Shown piece after piece: positions 7,580 through 16,547 of a stretch of 64,000 nt of DNA. The position numbers and the translations under genes were made by a program. Below the pieces are notes generated by a model. That model did not search any database. It was not told the DNA's origin and saw only the letters and a program-made list of their open reading frames with translations. How positions within the stretch are numbered: position 1 is the first letter of the stretch; every line of letters begins with the position of its first letter. Origin of the DNA: Longimicrobiales bacterium (lineage in GTDB: Bacteria > Gemmatimonadota > Gemmatimonadetes > Longimicrobiales > Gaopeijiaceae); assembly GCA_029245345.1 (NCBI GenBank), contig JAQWPM010000012.1, positions 1 through 64,000 on the forward strand. The letters run 5' to 3'.

Positions 7580-8488
7580 CTAGACTACAACGCCTTCCAG
7601 TAGGCCGGCTGCGTCCAGGATGCCTCGGATCTCTTCGATTCGTGCGTCGGACGCTGGTGCCAGCGGAGGGCGGGGTGCGCCGCCGTTGAAGCCAAGGATG
7701 TCCATGCCTGCCTTCACTCCGGGAACTCCCATGCCGCCGACGATCTGATTATGGACCGGGACGATGCGTTCTTGGAGTTGGCCGGCTTCCGCGGTCCGTC
7801 CATCCTTGAATGCGACCGAGATGTGCGCGGCGGCACTGGAAGCCATCAGGCCCACGGCGACGATTCCGCCGACCGCACCGGTTTCGAGGGCGCCATAGAG
7901 AATGGCCCCCGACCCTACCATGACCTGGAAATCGTCAGCACATGCTTCGACGAGTTCCCCGACGAGTTCGAGCTTACCGCGCGAGTCCTTGATGCCCACG
8001 ATGTTGTCGACGCGCGACAGTTCGGCAACCAGTCCGGTCGGGAACTCCAACGTGCTGAGACGTAGGGGCACCTGGTAGATCAGCACCGGTAACGGGGATC
8101 CCGCGGCAACCGCCCGGTAGTGCCGGTCCAGCACCTCGGGTGTCATGGCACCTTTGAAGTACGCGGGCGGACTCACCAAGACCGCATCGGCTCCAGCGGC
8201 AGCAGCCTGCTCACAATTGCGAATGGTGTGTCGGGTGGACTCTCCACCGGTACCTACGATGATGATCCTGTCCGCAGGGACGACCTCGCGAGCAGCTTCG
8301 ATGAGGTCCTTACACTCAGCTTCATCCAGGAAGACGGACTCCCCGGTCGAACCAGCGATCAAGATTCCGCTGATCGGGTCCTCGAACCAACGCCTGAGAT
8401 TGGCGCGGAACGCGACGACATCGATGTCGCCGGTGACAGGGTCAAACGGTGTAGTAACCGGCAGAAAAGTACCGCTGAGGTCGATCAT
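7580..8488 (-). CDS. DapA/HOGA-family class I aldolase or synthase
   Basis: This TIM-barrel enzyme belongs to the dihydrodipicolinate synthase superfamily, which forms a Schiff base with pyruvate-type substrates. Visible features are GILIAGSTGESVFLDE (substrate loop), the Tyr of VLIYQVP and the Schiff-base Lys of VGIKDSRG near residue 165. The segment GGESTRHTIRNCEQAAAAGADAVLV is closer to 4-hydroxy-2-oxoglutarate aldolase (HOGA) and similar sub-families than to true DapA, and no lysine genes are adjacent. I therefore leave the substrate open. Length (302) is normal. It starts 9 bp after the pilT stop and is probably co-transcribed with pilT. Confidence 0.85.
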   Translation of the reverse strand: MIDLSGTFLPVTTPFDPVTGDIDVVAFRANLRRWFEDPISGILIAGSTGESVFLDEAECKDLIEAAREVVPADRIIIVGTGGESTRHTIRNCEQAAAAGADAVLVSPPAYFKGAMTPEVLDRHYRAVAAGSPLPVLIYQVPLRLSTLEFPTGLVAELSRVDNIVGIKDSRGKLELVGELVEACADDFQVMVGSGAILYGALETGAVGGIVAVGLMASSAAAHISVAFKDGRTAEAGQLQERIVPVHNQIVGGMGVPGVKAGMDILGFNGGAPRPPLAPASDARIEEIRGILDAAGLLEGVVV

Positions 8489-8497
8489 ATTTTGGTC

Positions 8498-9628
8498 CTA
8501 GCCTCCGAAAATCTGGGTTATTTCGTCTTGCATGTTCCCATCTCCGGCCTTCTCGCCACCCGCCGGGTCGTTGAACATGTTCATCTTCAAATCAAAGTCC
8601 GCCGAGTTGCTTGCGGCAGCCATGGCGAGTTGGAAGTCCACCACTCCGCTCTTCACGAGATCCATGAGATGCTGGTCGAAGGTCTGGGAGCCATAATGAT
8701 CCTTCCCATCTGCGATCAGATTCGAGATGTCGTCCATGCGGACCGGGTCCCGAATGCAGTCCCGGATCGTAGCCGTCACGGGCATGATCTCCATAGCGGC
8801 CACCCGCCCGCCATCCTTCTTCTGCACGAGGCGCTGACTAAGGACCGCCTGAAGCGACTCTGCGAGTCGAATCCGGATCATGTCCTGCTCTTCCGGCGGG
8901 AAGACCGCGATGATACGCGAAATCGTCTGCGTGGCGTTCTTTGTGTGCAGCGTGGACACCACCAAGTGACCCGTCTCAGCCGCCTTTAGGGCAATCTCAA
9001 TCGTGGTCTTGTCTCGCATCTCACCAATGAGAATCACATCGGGGTCCTGGCGCAGCACCGCACGCAGGCCCGAGACAAAGGACTCGGTGTCGGTGCCGAT
9101 GCCCCGCTGCGAAATGGAAGACTTGTTGTCGCGGTGCAGGAACTCGATAGGGTTCTCGAGCGTGACGATGTGAAGCGCCTTGTTCTTGTTCATCCAGTCG
9201 ATCATGGCCGCCATCGTCGAACTCTTGCCCGATCCCGTGACACCGGTCACCAGAATCAGACCTCGTTCGTGGTTCGCGATCTTGTCGACCATCGGCGGCA
9301 AGCCTAAGTCGCTCGTCGACGGAATCTCGATTGGGATGGAGCGCATGACGATCATGGGCGAGCCGCGTTGCTTCATGATGTTCACACGAAACCGGCCCAC
9401 GCCTGGAATGCCCCACGAACAGTCGTAGTCCAGCATCTTATCAAAGTTCTGTCGATCCTCTTCGTGAGGGATCAACTTGAGCGCGATACCCGTCACTTGC
9501 TCCACGGACAACCGCTGCTGCGTGAGCGGCTGAAGTTCACCGTGGATACGCGCGCGAATGAAGTCACCCGTCTTGATATGGATGTCGCTCGCGCCGCGCT
9601 CAATGGCGGCTTTGAACAATTCCTGCAT
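8498..9628 (-). CDS. pilT: PilT-type twitching-motility ATPase
   Basis: PilT is the hexameric ATPase that drives type IV pilus retraction from the cytoplasmic side. Features in order are the N-terminal PAS-like domain (GASDIHIKTGD), Walker A GVTGSGKSSTMAAMI near residue 135, the Asp box, Walker B in DVILIGEMRDKTT, and the His box HLVVSTLHTKNA. The end differs from classical PilT: ADFDLKMNMFNDPAGGEKAG with a short acidic tail. At 376 residues it is slightly longer than typical PilT (about 345), so a PilU-like role is possible. A pilin gene lies far away at 59492-59887 and no other pilus genes are here. Confidence 0.92.
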   Translation of the reverse strand: MQELFKAAIERGASDIHIKTGDFIRARIHGELQPLTQQRLSVEQVTGIALKLIPHEEDRQNFDKMLDYDCSWGIPGVGRFRVNIMKQRGSPMIVMRSIPIEIPSTSDLGLPPMVDKIANHERGLILVTGVTGSGKSSTMAAMIDWMNKNKALHIVTLENPIEFLHRDNKSSISQRGIGTDTESFVSGLRAVLRQDPDVILIGEMRDKTTIEIALKAAETGHLVVSTLHTKNATQTISRIIAVFPPEEQDMIRIRLAESLQAVLSQRLVQKKDGGRVAAMEIMPVTATIRDCIRDPVRMDDISNLIADGKDHYGSQTFDQHLMDLVKSGVVDFQLAMAAASNSADFDLKMNMFNDPAGGEKAGDGNMQDEITQIFGG

Positions 9629-9709
9629 GGATGATCCTCCGAAGCGTCTCAGCGATTCACCGATAATAGCTACCCGGACGCAGCCTCGCGAAAGGCCGCG
9701 CCCTGGTCG

Positions 9710-10726
9710 CTACAGGGCATCGCGCCAGTGCAGTCCCATCTTTGACTTCACCTCATCGATCGTAGCGCGGGCAATCGTACGCGCCCGCTCTGCGCCATCA
9801 TCCAGGATCTGGCGCACCTCACTCGGATTCGCGTTGTAGTAGGCGGCCTTTTCACGATACGGGCCAAAGGCCTCCGCGATGTTGTCCGCCAGGATACGCT
9901 TGCAGTCCACACAACCGATCGTACCTCCTCGGCACCGTGTTTCGATGTCGGTGCGGGCGTCTTCACTCGCGAAGAACTGATGCAGGCTGAAGACGTTGCA
10001 CACCTCAGGCCGCCCAGGGTCGTCCCTGCGAACCCGCTGCGGATCCGTGACCGCAGTGCGCACCCGGGCCCACACATCTTCCGGTTCAGACAACATCGGC
10101 ACGGTGTTGTTGAGCGACTTGCTCATCTTGGCGTTGCCGTCGAGCCCCATGATCCGCCCAACATTTTTCTCAATGAGCGGCTCAGTGATCGGGAAGGTCT
10201 CTCCGTACGCCGCATTGAATTTCCGAGCGATCTCCCGAGTGAGTTCAAGGTGCTGACGTTGGTCTTCACCCACGGGCACTCCCTCGCCCTTGTACAAGAG
10301 GATGTCCGCGGCCTGCAAAATCGGATAGTTGAGAATCCCAGCAGGGATCGACTCAAAATGCTGCGACTTGTCCTTGTACTGAGTCATCCGTTCGAGGTCA
10401 CCCACGGGCGTGACCGCGTTGAACAGCCAAGCGAGGCTCGTGTGCTCCTGGACATCCGACTGTACGAAGATGATGGCCTTTTCGGGATCGAGGCCCACGG
10501 CGAGGTACGACACGGCGAGATCGAAGACGTTCTTCGGCATCTCAGCAGGATCTCCGCCCGCTGTGATGGCGTGCTCGTCCACGATACACCAAAGACAGTC
10601 GTACTCGTCTTGCATCTTCACCCAACGGCGAAGCGCCCCTAGATAGTTACCCAGGTGTGCTTCTCCGGACGGCTGCATGCCGCTGAAGACGCGCTTCTTT
10701 CGGCCGGTCGTGGTGTTTTCGTTCAT
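9710..10726 (-). CDS. trpS: Tryptophanyl-tRNA synthetase
   Basis: This class I aminoacyl-tRNA synthetase charges tRNA-Trp. The HIGH-type motif is PSGEAHLGNYLGALRRW at residues 20-36. The KMSKS loop reads DGNAKMSKSLNNTVPM near residue 200. A Cys cluster CRGGTIGCVDCKR follows near 275, as in one TrpS subgroup. Length 338 is normal. The 5' leader contains an 8-bp hairpin (10769-10792) but no T-box sequence. It lies 81 bp upstream of pilT; a GCCCTG/CAGGGC hairpin overlaps its stop codon. Confidence 0.96.
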   Translation of the reverse strand: MNENTTTGRKKRVFSGMQPSGEAHLGNYLGALRRWVKMQDEYDCLWCIVDEHAITAGGDPAEMPKNVFDLAVSYLAVGLDPEKAIIFVQSDVQEHTSLAWLFNAVTPVGDLERMTQYKDKSQHFESIPAGILNYPILQAADILLYKGEGVPVGEDQRQHLELTREIARKFNAAYGETFPITEPLIEKNVGRIMGLDGNAKMSKSLNNTVPMLSEPEDVWARVRTAVTDPQRVRRDDPGRPEVCNVFSLHQFFASEDARTDIETRCRGGTIGCVDCKRILADNIAEAFGPYREKAAYYNANPSEVRQILDDGAERARTIARATIDEVKSKMGLHWRDAL

Positions 10727-10768
10727 GGGATCGGAACGAGGAGAGGTTGAGTGCGTACGTTGGTACAG

Positions 10769-10816
10769 GGCGGAGGATGTCTCCCCTCCGCCGGCACGCT
10801 AACTTAGCGGGTGCCT
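10769..10816. promoter_or_regulatory. Two hairpins in the trpS / plus-strand divergent region
   Basis: GGCGGAGG (10769-10776) pairs with CCTCCGCC (10785-10792). The next segment, GGCACGCTA to TAGCGGGTGCC (10793-10816), forms a second imperfect hairpin. They lie 43 bp upstream of trpS and 35 bp upstream of the plus-strand gene at 10851. They may be transcription-control structures; no promoter consensus is clear. Confidence 0.3.
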
Positions 10817-10850
10817 TTCAGATCGGGGACCCTGATCGCCGTCGCACCCT

Positions 10851-11918
10851 ATGGCTCGCACCATGAATCTTCGAATCTTGAGAATCGTCAGCTTCGCACT
10901 TCTGGTGCTCGCCCTGGCTCCTGCCGCCGCATCCGCGCAGAACGTGCGCGGTTTTGTTTTTGGCGAAGATTCCGGAGCTCCTCTGGGTGGGGTCCTGATC
11001 CGTCTGCTCAGCCGGACCCTCGAGCCGATCGATACCACACGCACCGACATCCTGGGGCGCTTCTCCTTTCAGGCCAACGGGCCCGAGCGTTATGTGGTCG
11101 TCGCTGAAAAGACCGGCTTCGGTGCGGCACCCGAGATCATCGAAGTCGGCCCCATCCAGCTGGCACAGGTCGGCGTGACGATCTCTATGGCTTCGATGGG
11201 CATCGCGGACGTTGAGGAGACTCTCGGCGACGAGCGAATCGCCCATATTCGGGGGCAAGTGGTCGTTGCGAGTACGGGCGACGGAGTCGAGAACGCCGAG
11301 ATCACAGACATGGCCACAGGCCGACAGGTCCTAACGCGGTACGACGGGCGTTTCGTGTTGGGTGACGTACGCCCCGGTCCGATCCGTATCCGGGCAGACC
11401 ATCTGGGATACACAGCGCGGGAGTGGGCTATAGACACCCAGCCCGGGACCTCGTACGACGCATGGATCCCGGTGGAGGAAGAGGCCATTCCCCTGGACGG
11501 TATCGAAGTCACGGTGCGCTCCCGTGCTGTAGCCAGAAAGCTGCAACCAGTGTTTGAGCGTATGGAACGTGGCCTCGGCGGCATCTATCTCACAGCCACC
11601 GACTTCAAACGCCGCGGTTACGGCCCGGTCGCTCAGATGCTGCAAGGGTTACCCAGTACCTCAGTGACCGGCGCGGGCTTCCGCTACCAGATGCGCTTTC
11701 GGCGAGGAATGCAGCAGGGCAACGCAGGGTGCGCCCCTGAGATCTGGCTGGACGGAATACGGGTTGTACGCTCGGGCGATGACGTGAGCGAGTTCATGGC
11801 GTTGAACACCGTAGAGGTCGAGGTCATCGAACTCTTCCCAAGCGCGAGTAGCATTCCGCTGGAGTACTCGACATCTGCGTTCTGCATGGTCGGGCTGTGG
11901 ACCAAGCGTGGGGGCTGA
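10851..11918 (+). CDS. Secreted protein with two CarboxypepD_reg-like domains and a TonB-plug-like domain
   Basis: A signal peptide is evident (FALLVLALAPAAASAQ, cleavage about residue 26-30). Residues 27-105 (VRGFVFGEDSGAPLGGVLI) and 125-205 (IRGQVVVASTGDGVENAEI) are carboxypeptidase-regulatory-like beta-sandwich domains. From about 225 the sequence (VARKLQPVFERMERGLGGIYLTATDFKR) resembles the plug part of TonB-dependent receptors, but the protein stops at 355 with no barrel. Such stand-alone proteins are frequent in Gemmatimonadota; their role is unknown and they probably act in the periplasm or outer membrane. Its 3' end overlaps the GTG start of the next gene by 11 bp. Confidence 0.75.
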   Translation: MARTMNLRILRIVSFALLVLALAPAAASAQNVRGFVFGEDSGAPLGGVLIRLLSRTLEPIDTTRTDILGRFSFQANGPERYVVVAEKTGFGAAPEIIEVGPIQLAQVGVTISMASMGIADVEETLGDERIAHIRGQVVVASTGDGVENAEITDMATGRQVLTRYDGRFVLGDVRPGPIRIRADHLGYTAREWAIDTQPGTSYDAWIPVEEEAIPLDGIEVTVRSRAVARKLQPVFERMERGLGGIYLTATDFKRRGYGPVAQMLQGLPSTSVTGAGFRYQMRFRRGMQQGNAGCAPEIWLDGIRVVRSGDDVSEFMALNTVEVEVIELFPSASSIPLEYSTSAFCMVGLWTKRGG

Positions 11919-12723
11919 CGCCGGGCTGGACTCTCTGCTCAACACGGCCCGGGAGGCGGCTGAGGCTGCAGTAGCAATTCACAGAAGAGACGCGGGTCGG
12001 GTCCTCTTGGCTGGCGCCACGATCAAGGCCAGGGCCGACTACGTCTCCCAGACCGACATCGACGCTCAAGAAGTAGCACTCGCTGTGATTCAGAGGAATC
12101 ACCCGGATCACTTGATCCTCGCGGAGGAGAGTGACGAGTCGGTCGAGGAGCAGCTCGCGCGCTGGGATGGGCGCCCACTGTGGATTGTGGATCCTTTAGA
12201 TGGAACAGCCAACTTCCTTCACGCCCACCCACACTACTGTGCTTCTGTGGCGGTAGCCGTGGACGGTGATCCTGTGGCTGGAGCGGTCGCGAGTGGATCC
12301 AGTGGGGAGCGGTGGTGGGCCGCAAAGGGGCACGGCGCCTTCAAAGGCGGGCGGAGAATTTCGGTCTCGTCAGAACGGCCACTGAGTTCTGCGATGGTCG
12401 GGACCGGATTTCCGTTCAAGATCCTCGAAGTCCTCCCTGAGTACCTAGGTGAGCTTGGTCGGGTGCTCCCTGCTGCTTCGGGCGTAAGGCGGGCTGGAGC
12501 CGCAGCGCTGGACCTCTGCTACCTCGCACAGGGGTCACTCGACGCGTTCTGGGAGAAGATCCTCATGCCGTGGGATTTCGCGGCCGGGCTCGTGCTCGTC
12601 CGAGAGGCCGGCGGGGTGCTCGCCCGTCCCGACGGAAGCCCGTTGGACATCGCTACGGGACCTGTAACAGGCGCGAACTCCGCACATCTACTCCAGGAAT
12701 TGCAAGCGATTCTCGACGGCTGA
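11908..12723 (+). CDS. Inositol monophosphatase-family phosphatase
   Basis: This metal-dependent phosphatase belongs to the IMPase/FBPase superfamily, which includes SuhB, CysQ and HisN-type enzymes. Metal-binding motifs are present: AEESDES near residue 70, WIVDPLDGTANFLH near 90 (the DPxDGT motif) and MPWDFAAGLVLVREAGG near 215 (the WD motif). AAKGHGAFKGGRRI is also typical. Length 271 is normal. Translation probably starts at the GTG at 11908, inside the end of the preceding gene, which implies coupling. The substrate cannot be told from sequence; inositol-1-phosphate, histidinol phosphate or PAP are all possible. Confidence 0.9.
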   Translation: MGADAGLDSLLNTAREAAEAAVAIHRRDAGRVLLAGATIKARADYVSQTDIDAQEVALAVIQRNHPDHLILAEESDESVEEQLARWDGRPLWIVDPLDGTANFLHAHPHYCASVAVAVDGDPVAGAVASGSSGERWWAAKGHGAFKGGRRISVSSERPLSSAMVGTGFPFKILEVLPEYLGELGRVLPAASGVRRAGAAALDLCYLAQGSLDAFWEKILMPWDFAAGLVLVREAGGVLARPDGSPLDIATGPVTGANSAHLLQELQAILDG

Positions 12724-12754
12724 AACCCGCCTCGGCCCTCCGGCAGCGGGTCTT

Positions 12755-13285
12755 CAGCGACTGATTCGCCATCTCCTCACCGAGAGCTTGTTGATCTCGC
12801 TCGCAGCAGCCGGGCTCGGCATCGCGTTCGCGTACAAATTGAACTGGGCGATGGTTTGGATCTCCGCGGGCACCGAGGAGAGCTTCAACATGGCTGAACT
12901 AAACGGGCGGGTACTGGCGTTCACATTACTCGTCTCACTCGCCGCCCCGCTCGTCTTCGGCCTGTTCCCGGCCCTGCGTGCGTCTTCGGCGGAGCCACAA
13001 GCCCCACTCCGAGATGGGCGCTCGGCAGACAGAGATCGGTCCGGCAAGCGAGCCCGGGGCTTCTTGGTCACGGCACAAGTGTCCATGGCGCTCACCCTAA
13101 TGATCGTGCGGGCTGGTGGCTCCGTTCGGCCGCAGTCGGCTCCTTGGAAACCTGGTGTTCGGGATCAGCCCCACCCATCCCGTGACATTCATCGGAGTGC
13201 CCTTGGTTTTGGCAGCGGTCGGGACGCTCGCCAACATTCTCCCAACTCGGCGAGCAACTCGCTTGGACCCTGCCAACACACGCTC
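12755..13285 (+). pseudogene. Remnant of an ADOP/MacB-FtsX-type permease, internally deleted
   Basis: In one frame 12755-13110 encodes QRLIRHLLTESLLISLAAAG, then membrane segments, PALRASSAEPQAPLRDGRS and RARGFLVTAQVSMALTLMI. This is the middle of an ADOP permease (acidobacterial duplicated orphan permease family). In another frame 13119-13285 encodes GRSRLLGNLVFGISPTHPVT and ANILPTRRATRLDP, the very C-terminus. Roughly 300 residues of periplasmic domain that should lie between them are missing, and the N-terminal half is absent. The first frame is open into the downstream protease gene, so an automatic caller would make a false 1005-residue fusion. Expression is unlikely. Confidence 0.85.
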
Positions 13286-13330
13286 CGGGCCGACTGGCGG
13301 AGATCCCGGAAGCGCACAGAACGCGCTGGT

Positions 13331-13375
13331 AGGATGGAGGGCGGCCGGATACTTTGTCGGCCGCCCTCTTCGTTT
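13331..13375 (+). terminator. Intrinsic terminator upstream of the metalloprotease
   Basis: GAGGGCGGCCG (13337-13347) pairs perfectly with CGGCCGCCCTC (13358-13368) around a 10-base loop and is followed by TTCGTTTG. It probably closed transcription of the now-decayed permease. Confidence 0.6.
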
Positions 13376-13399
13376 GCACCCGAACTTCGGAGAACGAAC

Positions 13400-15805
13400 A
13401 TGAAACGCTCAGACACCTTACTGACGCTCCTACTCGCTTTGGCCACCTCGGCCTTCGTCCCCGCACATCTCTCCGCATCCCCATTCGTGTGGCAGGAAGA
13501 AGAACAAGCGGATGAGGAGGACGAGGGCGAAGGAACGTCATACAGCGACGTCATCACCGACGAAGCCGTATCCAGCCAAGGCCTATTCGACACACACATG
13601 ATTGGCACTGATCTCTTCTACGAGATCCCTCTCGACATGATGGGCCGTGAGATGGTGCTCCTCACCCGGATCGCGCGTACCCCCTCTGGTGCGGGATACG
13701 GCGGATCGAAGGCCAACACCTCCACGGTGCGCTGGGAACGTGAAGGCGATCGCGTCCTCCTACGTCTGGTGAGTTACCAGAACTTCGCAGACGACACGAC
13801 AGCGATCGCAGGTGCCGTGAGAAATTCGAATTTTGAACCCATCATCATGGCGTTCGACGTCGAGACGATGCCTGAGGACTCGATGGCGGTCGTGGTTGAA
13901 GTGACAGACCTGTTCACGGAGGACATCGCGCTTCTAGGCCTCCAGAAGTCCCGTCGAACGGCATACAGCGTGCGCCGCGTCGACGCGGATCGGACCTACG
14001 TGATGCGCGCCTCGGCGTTCCCTAGGAACGTCGAAGTGAGACGCGTGCTCACGTACGATGCAACGGAGCCGCCTTCGAACTCTGCCAGCAACACACTCTC
14101 AATGGAGATGCATCATTCGATGCTCCTCCTCCCTGAGAATCCGATGGAGCCGCGCATGTGCGACGAACGCGTCGGCTACTTCAGCACGAGTCAGACAGAT
14201 TACGGGCTCGACACTCAGCGAGCGGTCGAGACGTGTTACGTAACGCGTTGGCGCCTGGAGCCGAGCGACCCGGCCGCGTTCGCGCGGGGCGAGTTGGTCG
14301 ATCCGGTCCAGCCCATCGTATACCACATCGACCCGGCGACGCCGCCCAAATGGGTGCCTTACCTCAAGCAGGGCGTCGAGGACTGGCAGGCTGCCTTCGA
14401 GGCAGCGGGCTTCAGCAATGCGATCATCGCGGTGGATGCACCGGACGATCCGAATTGGGACCCAGAGGACGCTCGCTACTCGGTCATCCGTTACCTGGCC
14501 TCCGACGTCCAGAACGCTTCGGGCCCACACGTACACGATCCGCGATCGGGTGAGATCCTGGAAAGCGATATCCAGTGGTACCACAACGTCATGAACCTGG
14601 TGCGCAACTGGTACTTCATTCAGACCGCGGCGGCGAACGAGGAAGCCCGTGGCGTGACGTTCTCGGACGAAGTCATGGGTGAACTGATCCGCTTCGTCTC
14701 AGCCCATGAGGTCGGACACACGATCGGGCTGCAGCACAACATGCAGGCTTCGTCCGCCTACCCGGTTGAGCAGCTCCGGACACGCTTCGTGTGTGAAATG
14801 GGCGTCGCGCCATCCATCATGGACTACGCTCGCTTCAACTACGTCGCGCAGCCTGGGGACGACACGTGCTTTATGCCACTGGTCGGGCCGTATGACAAAT
14901 TCGCGATCGAGTGGGGCTACCGACCGCACGCTGGTGAAGACCGGAACACGGAAAAGGCCATCCTTCGGGACTTCGTCGCGGACATGCAGGAAGACCGCAC
15001 GTACCTCTTCTCCAGCTCGACGGGGAGTGATCCGTCAGCACTCTCGGAAGCGATTGGCGACGACGCGATGCGTGCGTCCGACTATGGCGTTGAGAACCTC
15101 AAGCGCGTCACGGACAACCTACGCGACTGGACCCGTGAAGACGGAGAGGACTACACGCAGCTGCAGGAGCTGTACAACAACGTGGTCAGCCAGTGGAACC
15201 GATATACCGGCCACGTCGTGAACAACCTTGGGGGCGTCGTTCGTACCCGCAAACGGCAGGATCAGGACGGCGTACCGTACGAAATGGTACCGCGAGACAT
15301 GCAGTCTCGGGCCATGGAGTACATGAACCGTCAGGTCTTCGCGACCCCCGTTTGGCTGCTGAACGCCGACATCTTGGACCGTTTCCAAGGCAGTGGCGCG
15401 ACGGACTTGGTACGGGCCCGCCAGTCGTCTGCACTGAACCAGGTGCTGAACGTGGCTCGTATGAAGAGGCTGATCGAGCAGGAGGCGTTTAATGGGAACG
15501 ACGCGTATGGGCTCGGGCAGATGCTCGACGACCTACGTGGCGGTGTATGGGCCGAAGCTCAGAGTGGGGGCGAGACCGACACCTACCGCCGAAACCTCCA
15601 ACGTGCATATCTGGATCGCATGGGGGTCCTGATGGAAGACGAGGACGCCCTTCAGACCGACATCGCCCCGTTCGTTCGGGGACAGCTAGGTGCGCTGCGG
15701 GGTGAACTCGCCACCGGCGCAGATGGGATGTCGCACCGTGCGACACTCCTGCACTTCCACGATGCGATCCAACGCATCGACGCGATCCTAGATCCGAACG
15801 GTTAG
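13400..15805 (+). CDS. Secreted zinc metalloprotease (DUF5117/DUF4953-type metzincin)
   Basis: Translation starts at the ATG at 13400, preceded by GGAG and followed by a signal peptide (LLTLLLALATSAFVPAHLSA), giving 801 residues. An acidic linker (EEEQADEEDEGEG) follows the signal. The catalytic site HEVGHTIGLQHN (about residue 438) is the HExxHxxGxxH zinc motif of metzincins. SIMDYARFNY about 35 residues later serves as the Met-turn. Flanking regions match the DUF5118/DUF5117/DUF4953 arrangement of large secreted bacterial metalloproteases common in Bacteroidota and Gemmatimonadota; the substrate is unknown. The open frame reaches back to 12788 through permease debris, which is not part of this protein. 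A strong bidirectional terminator follows at 15821-15862. Confidence 0.9.
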   Translation: MKRSDTLLTLLLALATSAFVPAHLSASPFVWQEEEQADEEDEGEGTSYSDVITDEAVSSQGLFDTHMIGTDLFYEIPLDMMGREMVLLTRIARTPSGAGYGGSKANTSTVRWEREGDRVLLRLVSYQNFADDTTAIAGAVRNSNFEPIIMAFDVETMPEDSMAVVVEVTDLFTEDIALLGLQKSRRTAYSVRRVDADRTYVMRASAFPRNVEVRRVLTYDATEPPSNSASNTLSMEMHHSMLLLPENPMEPRMCDERVGYFSTSQTDYGLDTQRAVETCYVTRWRLEPSDPAAFARGELVDPVQPIVYHIDPATPPKWVPYLKQGVEDWQAAFEAAGFSNAIIAVDAPDDPNWDPEDARYSVIRYLASDVQNASGPHVHDPRSGEILESDIQWYHNVMNLVRNWYFIQTAAANEEARGVTFSDEVMGELIRFVSAHEVGHTIGLQHNMQASSAYPVEQLRTRFVCEMGVAPSIMDYARFNYVAQPGDDTCFMPLVGPYDKFAIEWGYRPHAGEDRNTEKAILRDFVADMQEDRTYLFSSSTGSDPSALSEAIGDDAMRASDYGVENLKRVTDNLRDWTREDGEDYTQLQELYNNVVSQWNRYTGHVVNNLGGVVRTRKRQDQDGVPYEMVPRDMQSRAMEYMNRQVFATPVWLLNADILDRFQGSGATDLVRARQSSALNQVLNVARMKRLIEQEAFNGNDAYGLGQMLDDLRGGVWAEAQSGGETDTYRRNLQRAYLDRMGVLMEDEDALQTDIAPFVRGQLGALRGELATGADGMSHRATLLHFHDAIQRIDAILDPNG

Positions 15806-15820
15806 CGACAACATCTAGAT

Positions 15821-15862
15821 GAAAAGCGGCGGGGTCCGGGCTGACGCCCGGACCCCGCTTTC
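15821..15862. terminator. Bidirectional terminator between protease and hsp20
   Basis: GCGGGGTCCGGGC pairs perfectly with GCCCGGACCCCGC around a TGAC loop. AAAA on one side and TTTC on the other allow use from both directions. It sits between two convergent genes. Confidence 0.85.
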
Positions 15863-15882
15863 AATTCCACCGGCGGCGCGAG

Positions 15883-16332
15883 CTAGTTCTTCGCGATCTC
15901 GATCTTCCGGCCCTGAGCTTCCTCGGACTTAGGGAGCGTCACGGTGAGGAGACCGTTCTCGAAGTGCGCGCCAATTCCCTCGGTCTGAACGGACCGCGGA
16001 AGCTGGAAGCGGCGCTTGAATGCACCATACCGGCGTTCGCGCACGTGATGGCGAATTTCCTCCTCGCCCTCGGTCCTGATCTCGACCTTTTCTCCAGAAA
16101 CCGTGAGAACGCTGTTTTCGAGATCGATGGACAGGTCGGACTCATTTACTCCGGGCAACTCGATGGTAAGGGACAGCTCATTCTTACCCTCCGCGATGTT
16201 GACCGGTGGGACGAAGCCCGACCGGTCCGCGGGTGTTTCCTCAAAGAAAGGCGACAGGCGATTCGATGCCTCTTCGATGCTACGTCGGGCAGAAGGACGA
16301 GCGTTCCGGAGGGTGTATTGGGTGATGGCCAC
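15883..16332 (-). CDS. Small heat-shock protein, Hsp20/alpha-crystallin family
   Basis: This ATP-independent holdase chaperone of the cytoplasm prevents aggregation of unfolding proteins. The alpha-crystallin domain spans about residues 42-140: NELSLTIELPGVNESDLSID, VLTVSGEKVEI, RRYGAFKRRFQLPRSV and NGLLTVTLPKSE. The short N-terminal arm (MAITQYTLRNARPSARRS) and 149-residue length are typical. A consensus sigma-54 promoter lies about 75 bp upstream of the ATG (separate entry), which predicts control by RpoN and an enhancer-binding activator rather than by HrcA/CIRCE; no CIRCE element is visible. Confidence 0.95.
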   Translation of the reverse strand: MAITQYTLRNARPSARRSIEEASNRLSPFFEETPADRSGFVPPVNIAEGKNELSLTIELPGVNESDLSIDLENSVLTVSGEKVEIRTEGEEEIRHHVRERRYGAFKRRFQLPRSVQTEGIGAHFENGLLTVTLPKSEEAQGRKIEIAKN

Positions 16333-16405
16333 GATGGGCTCCTTTTTGAGGTGGGCACCAGCCTAGCCGACGCCCGAGTTGGATTGACTTCCCGCGGGAG
16401 CCAAG

Positions 16406-16421
16406 TGCAACGGCCGTGCCA
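16406..16421 (-). promoter_or_regulatory. Sigma-54 (RpoN) promoter of hsp20
   Basis: On the minus strand the sequence is TGGCACGGCCGTTGCA, which matches the RpoN consensus TGGCACG-N4-TTGCW at every fixed position, with correct GG/GC spacing. Transcription would begin about 12 bases downstream (near 16395), leaving a leader of about 60 bases before the ATG at 16332. The upstream region 16425-16547 could hold the activator site; no clear palindrome is seen. Confidence 0.8.
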
Positions 16422-16547
16422 AAGGAAAGCCACCAAGAACCTGCCAAAGTGAACTGCATCAATAGGTTACGTCGCCCTCGGCCTGCCGGATCGGCACATC
16501 ACCTGTGACGGACCTGCCGAACAGGCAACATCCAAGACACCGAGCCC

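Noticed and set aside
10727-10850. T-box leader for trpS
   Set aside because: No AGGGTGGNACCGCG-type antiterminator sequence; only simple hairpins.
12788-15805. A single 1005-residue fusion protein
   Set aside because: The first 200 codons are permease debris plus meaningless sequence; a terminator, ribosome site, ATG and signal peptide at 13331-13460 mark the real protease start.
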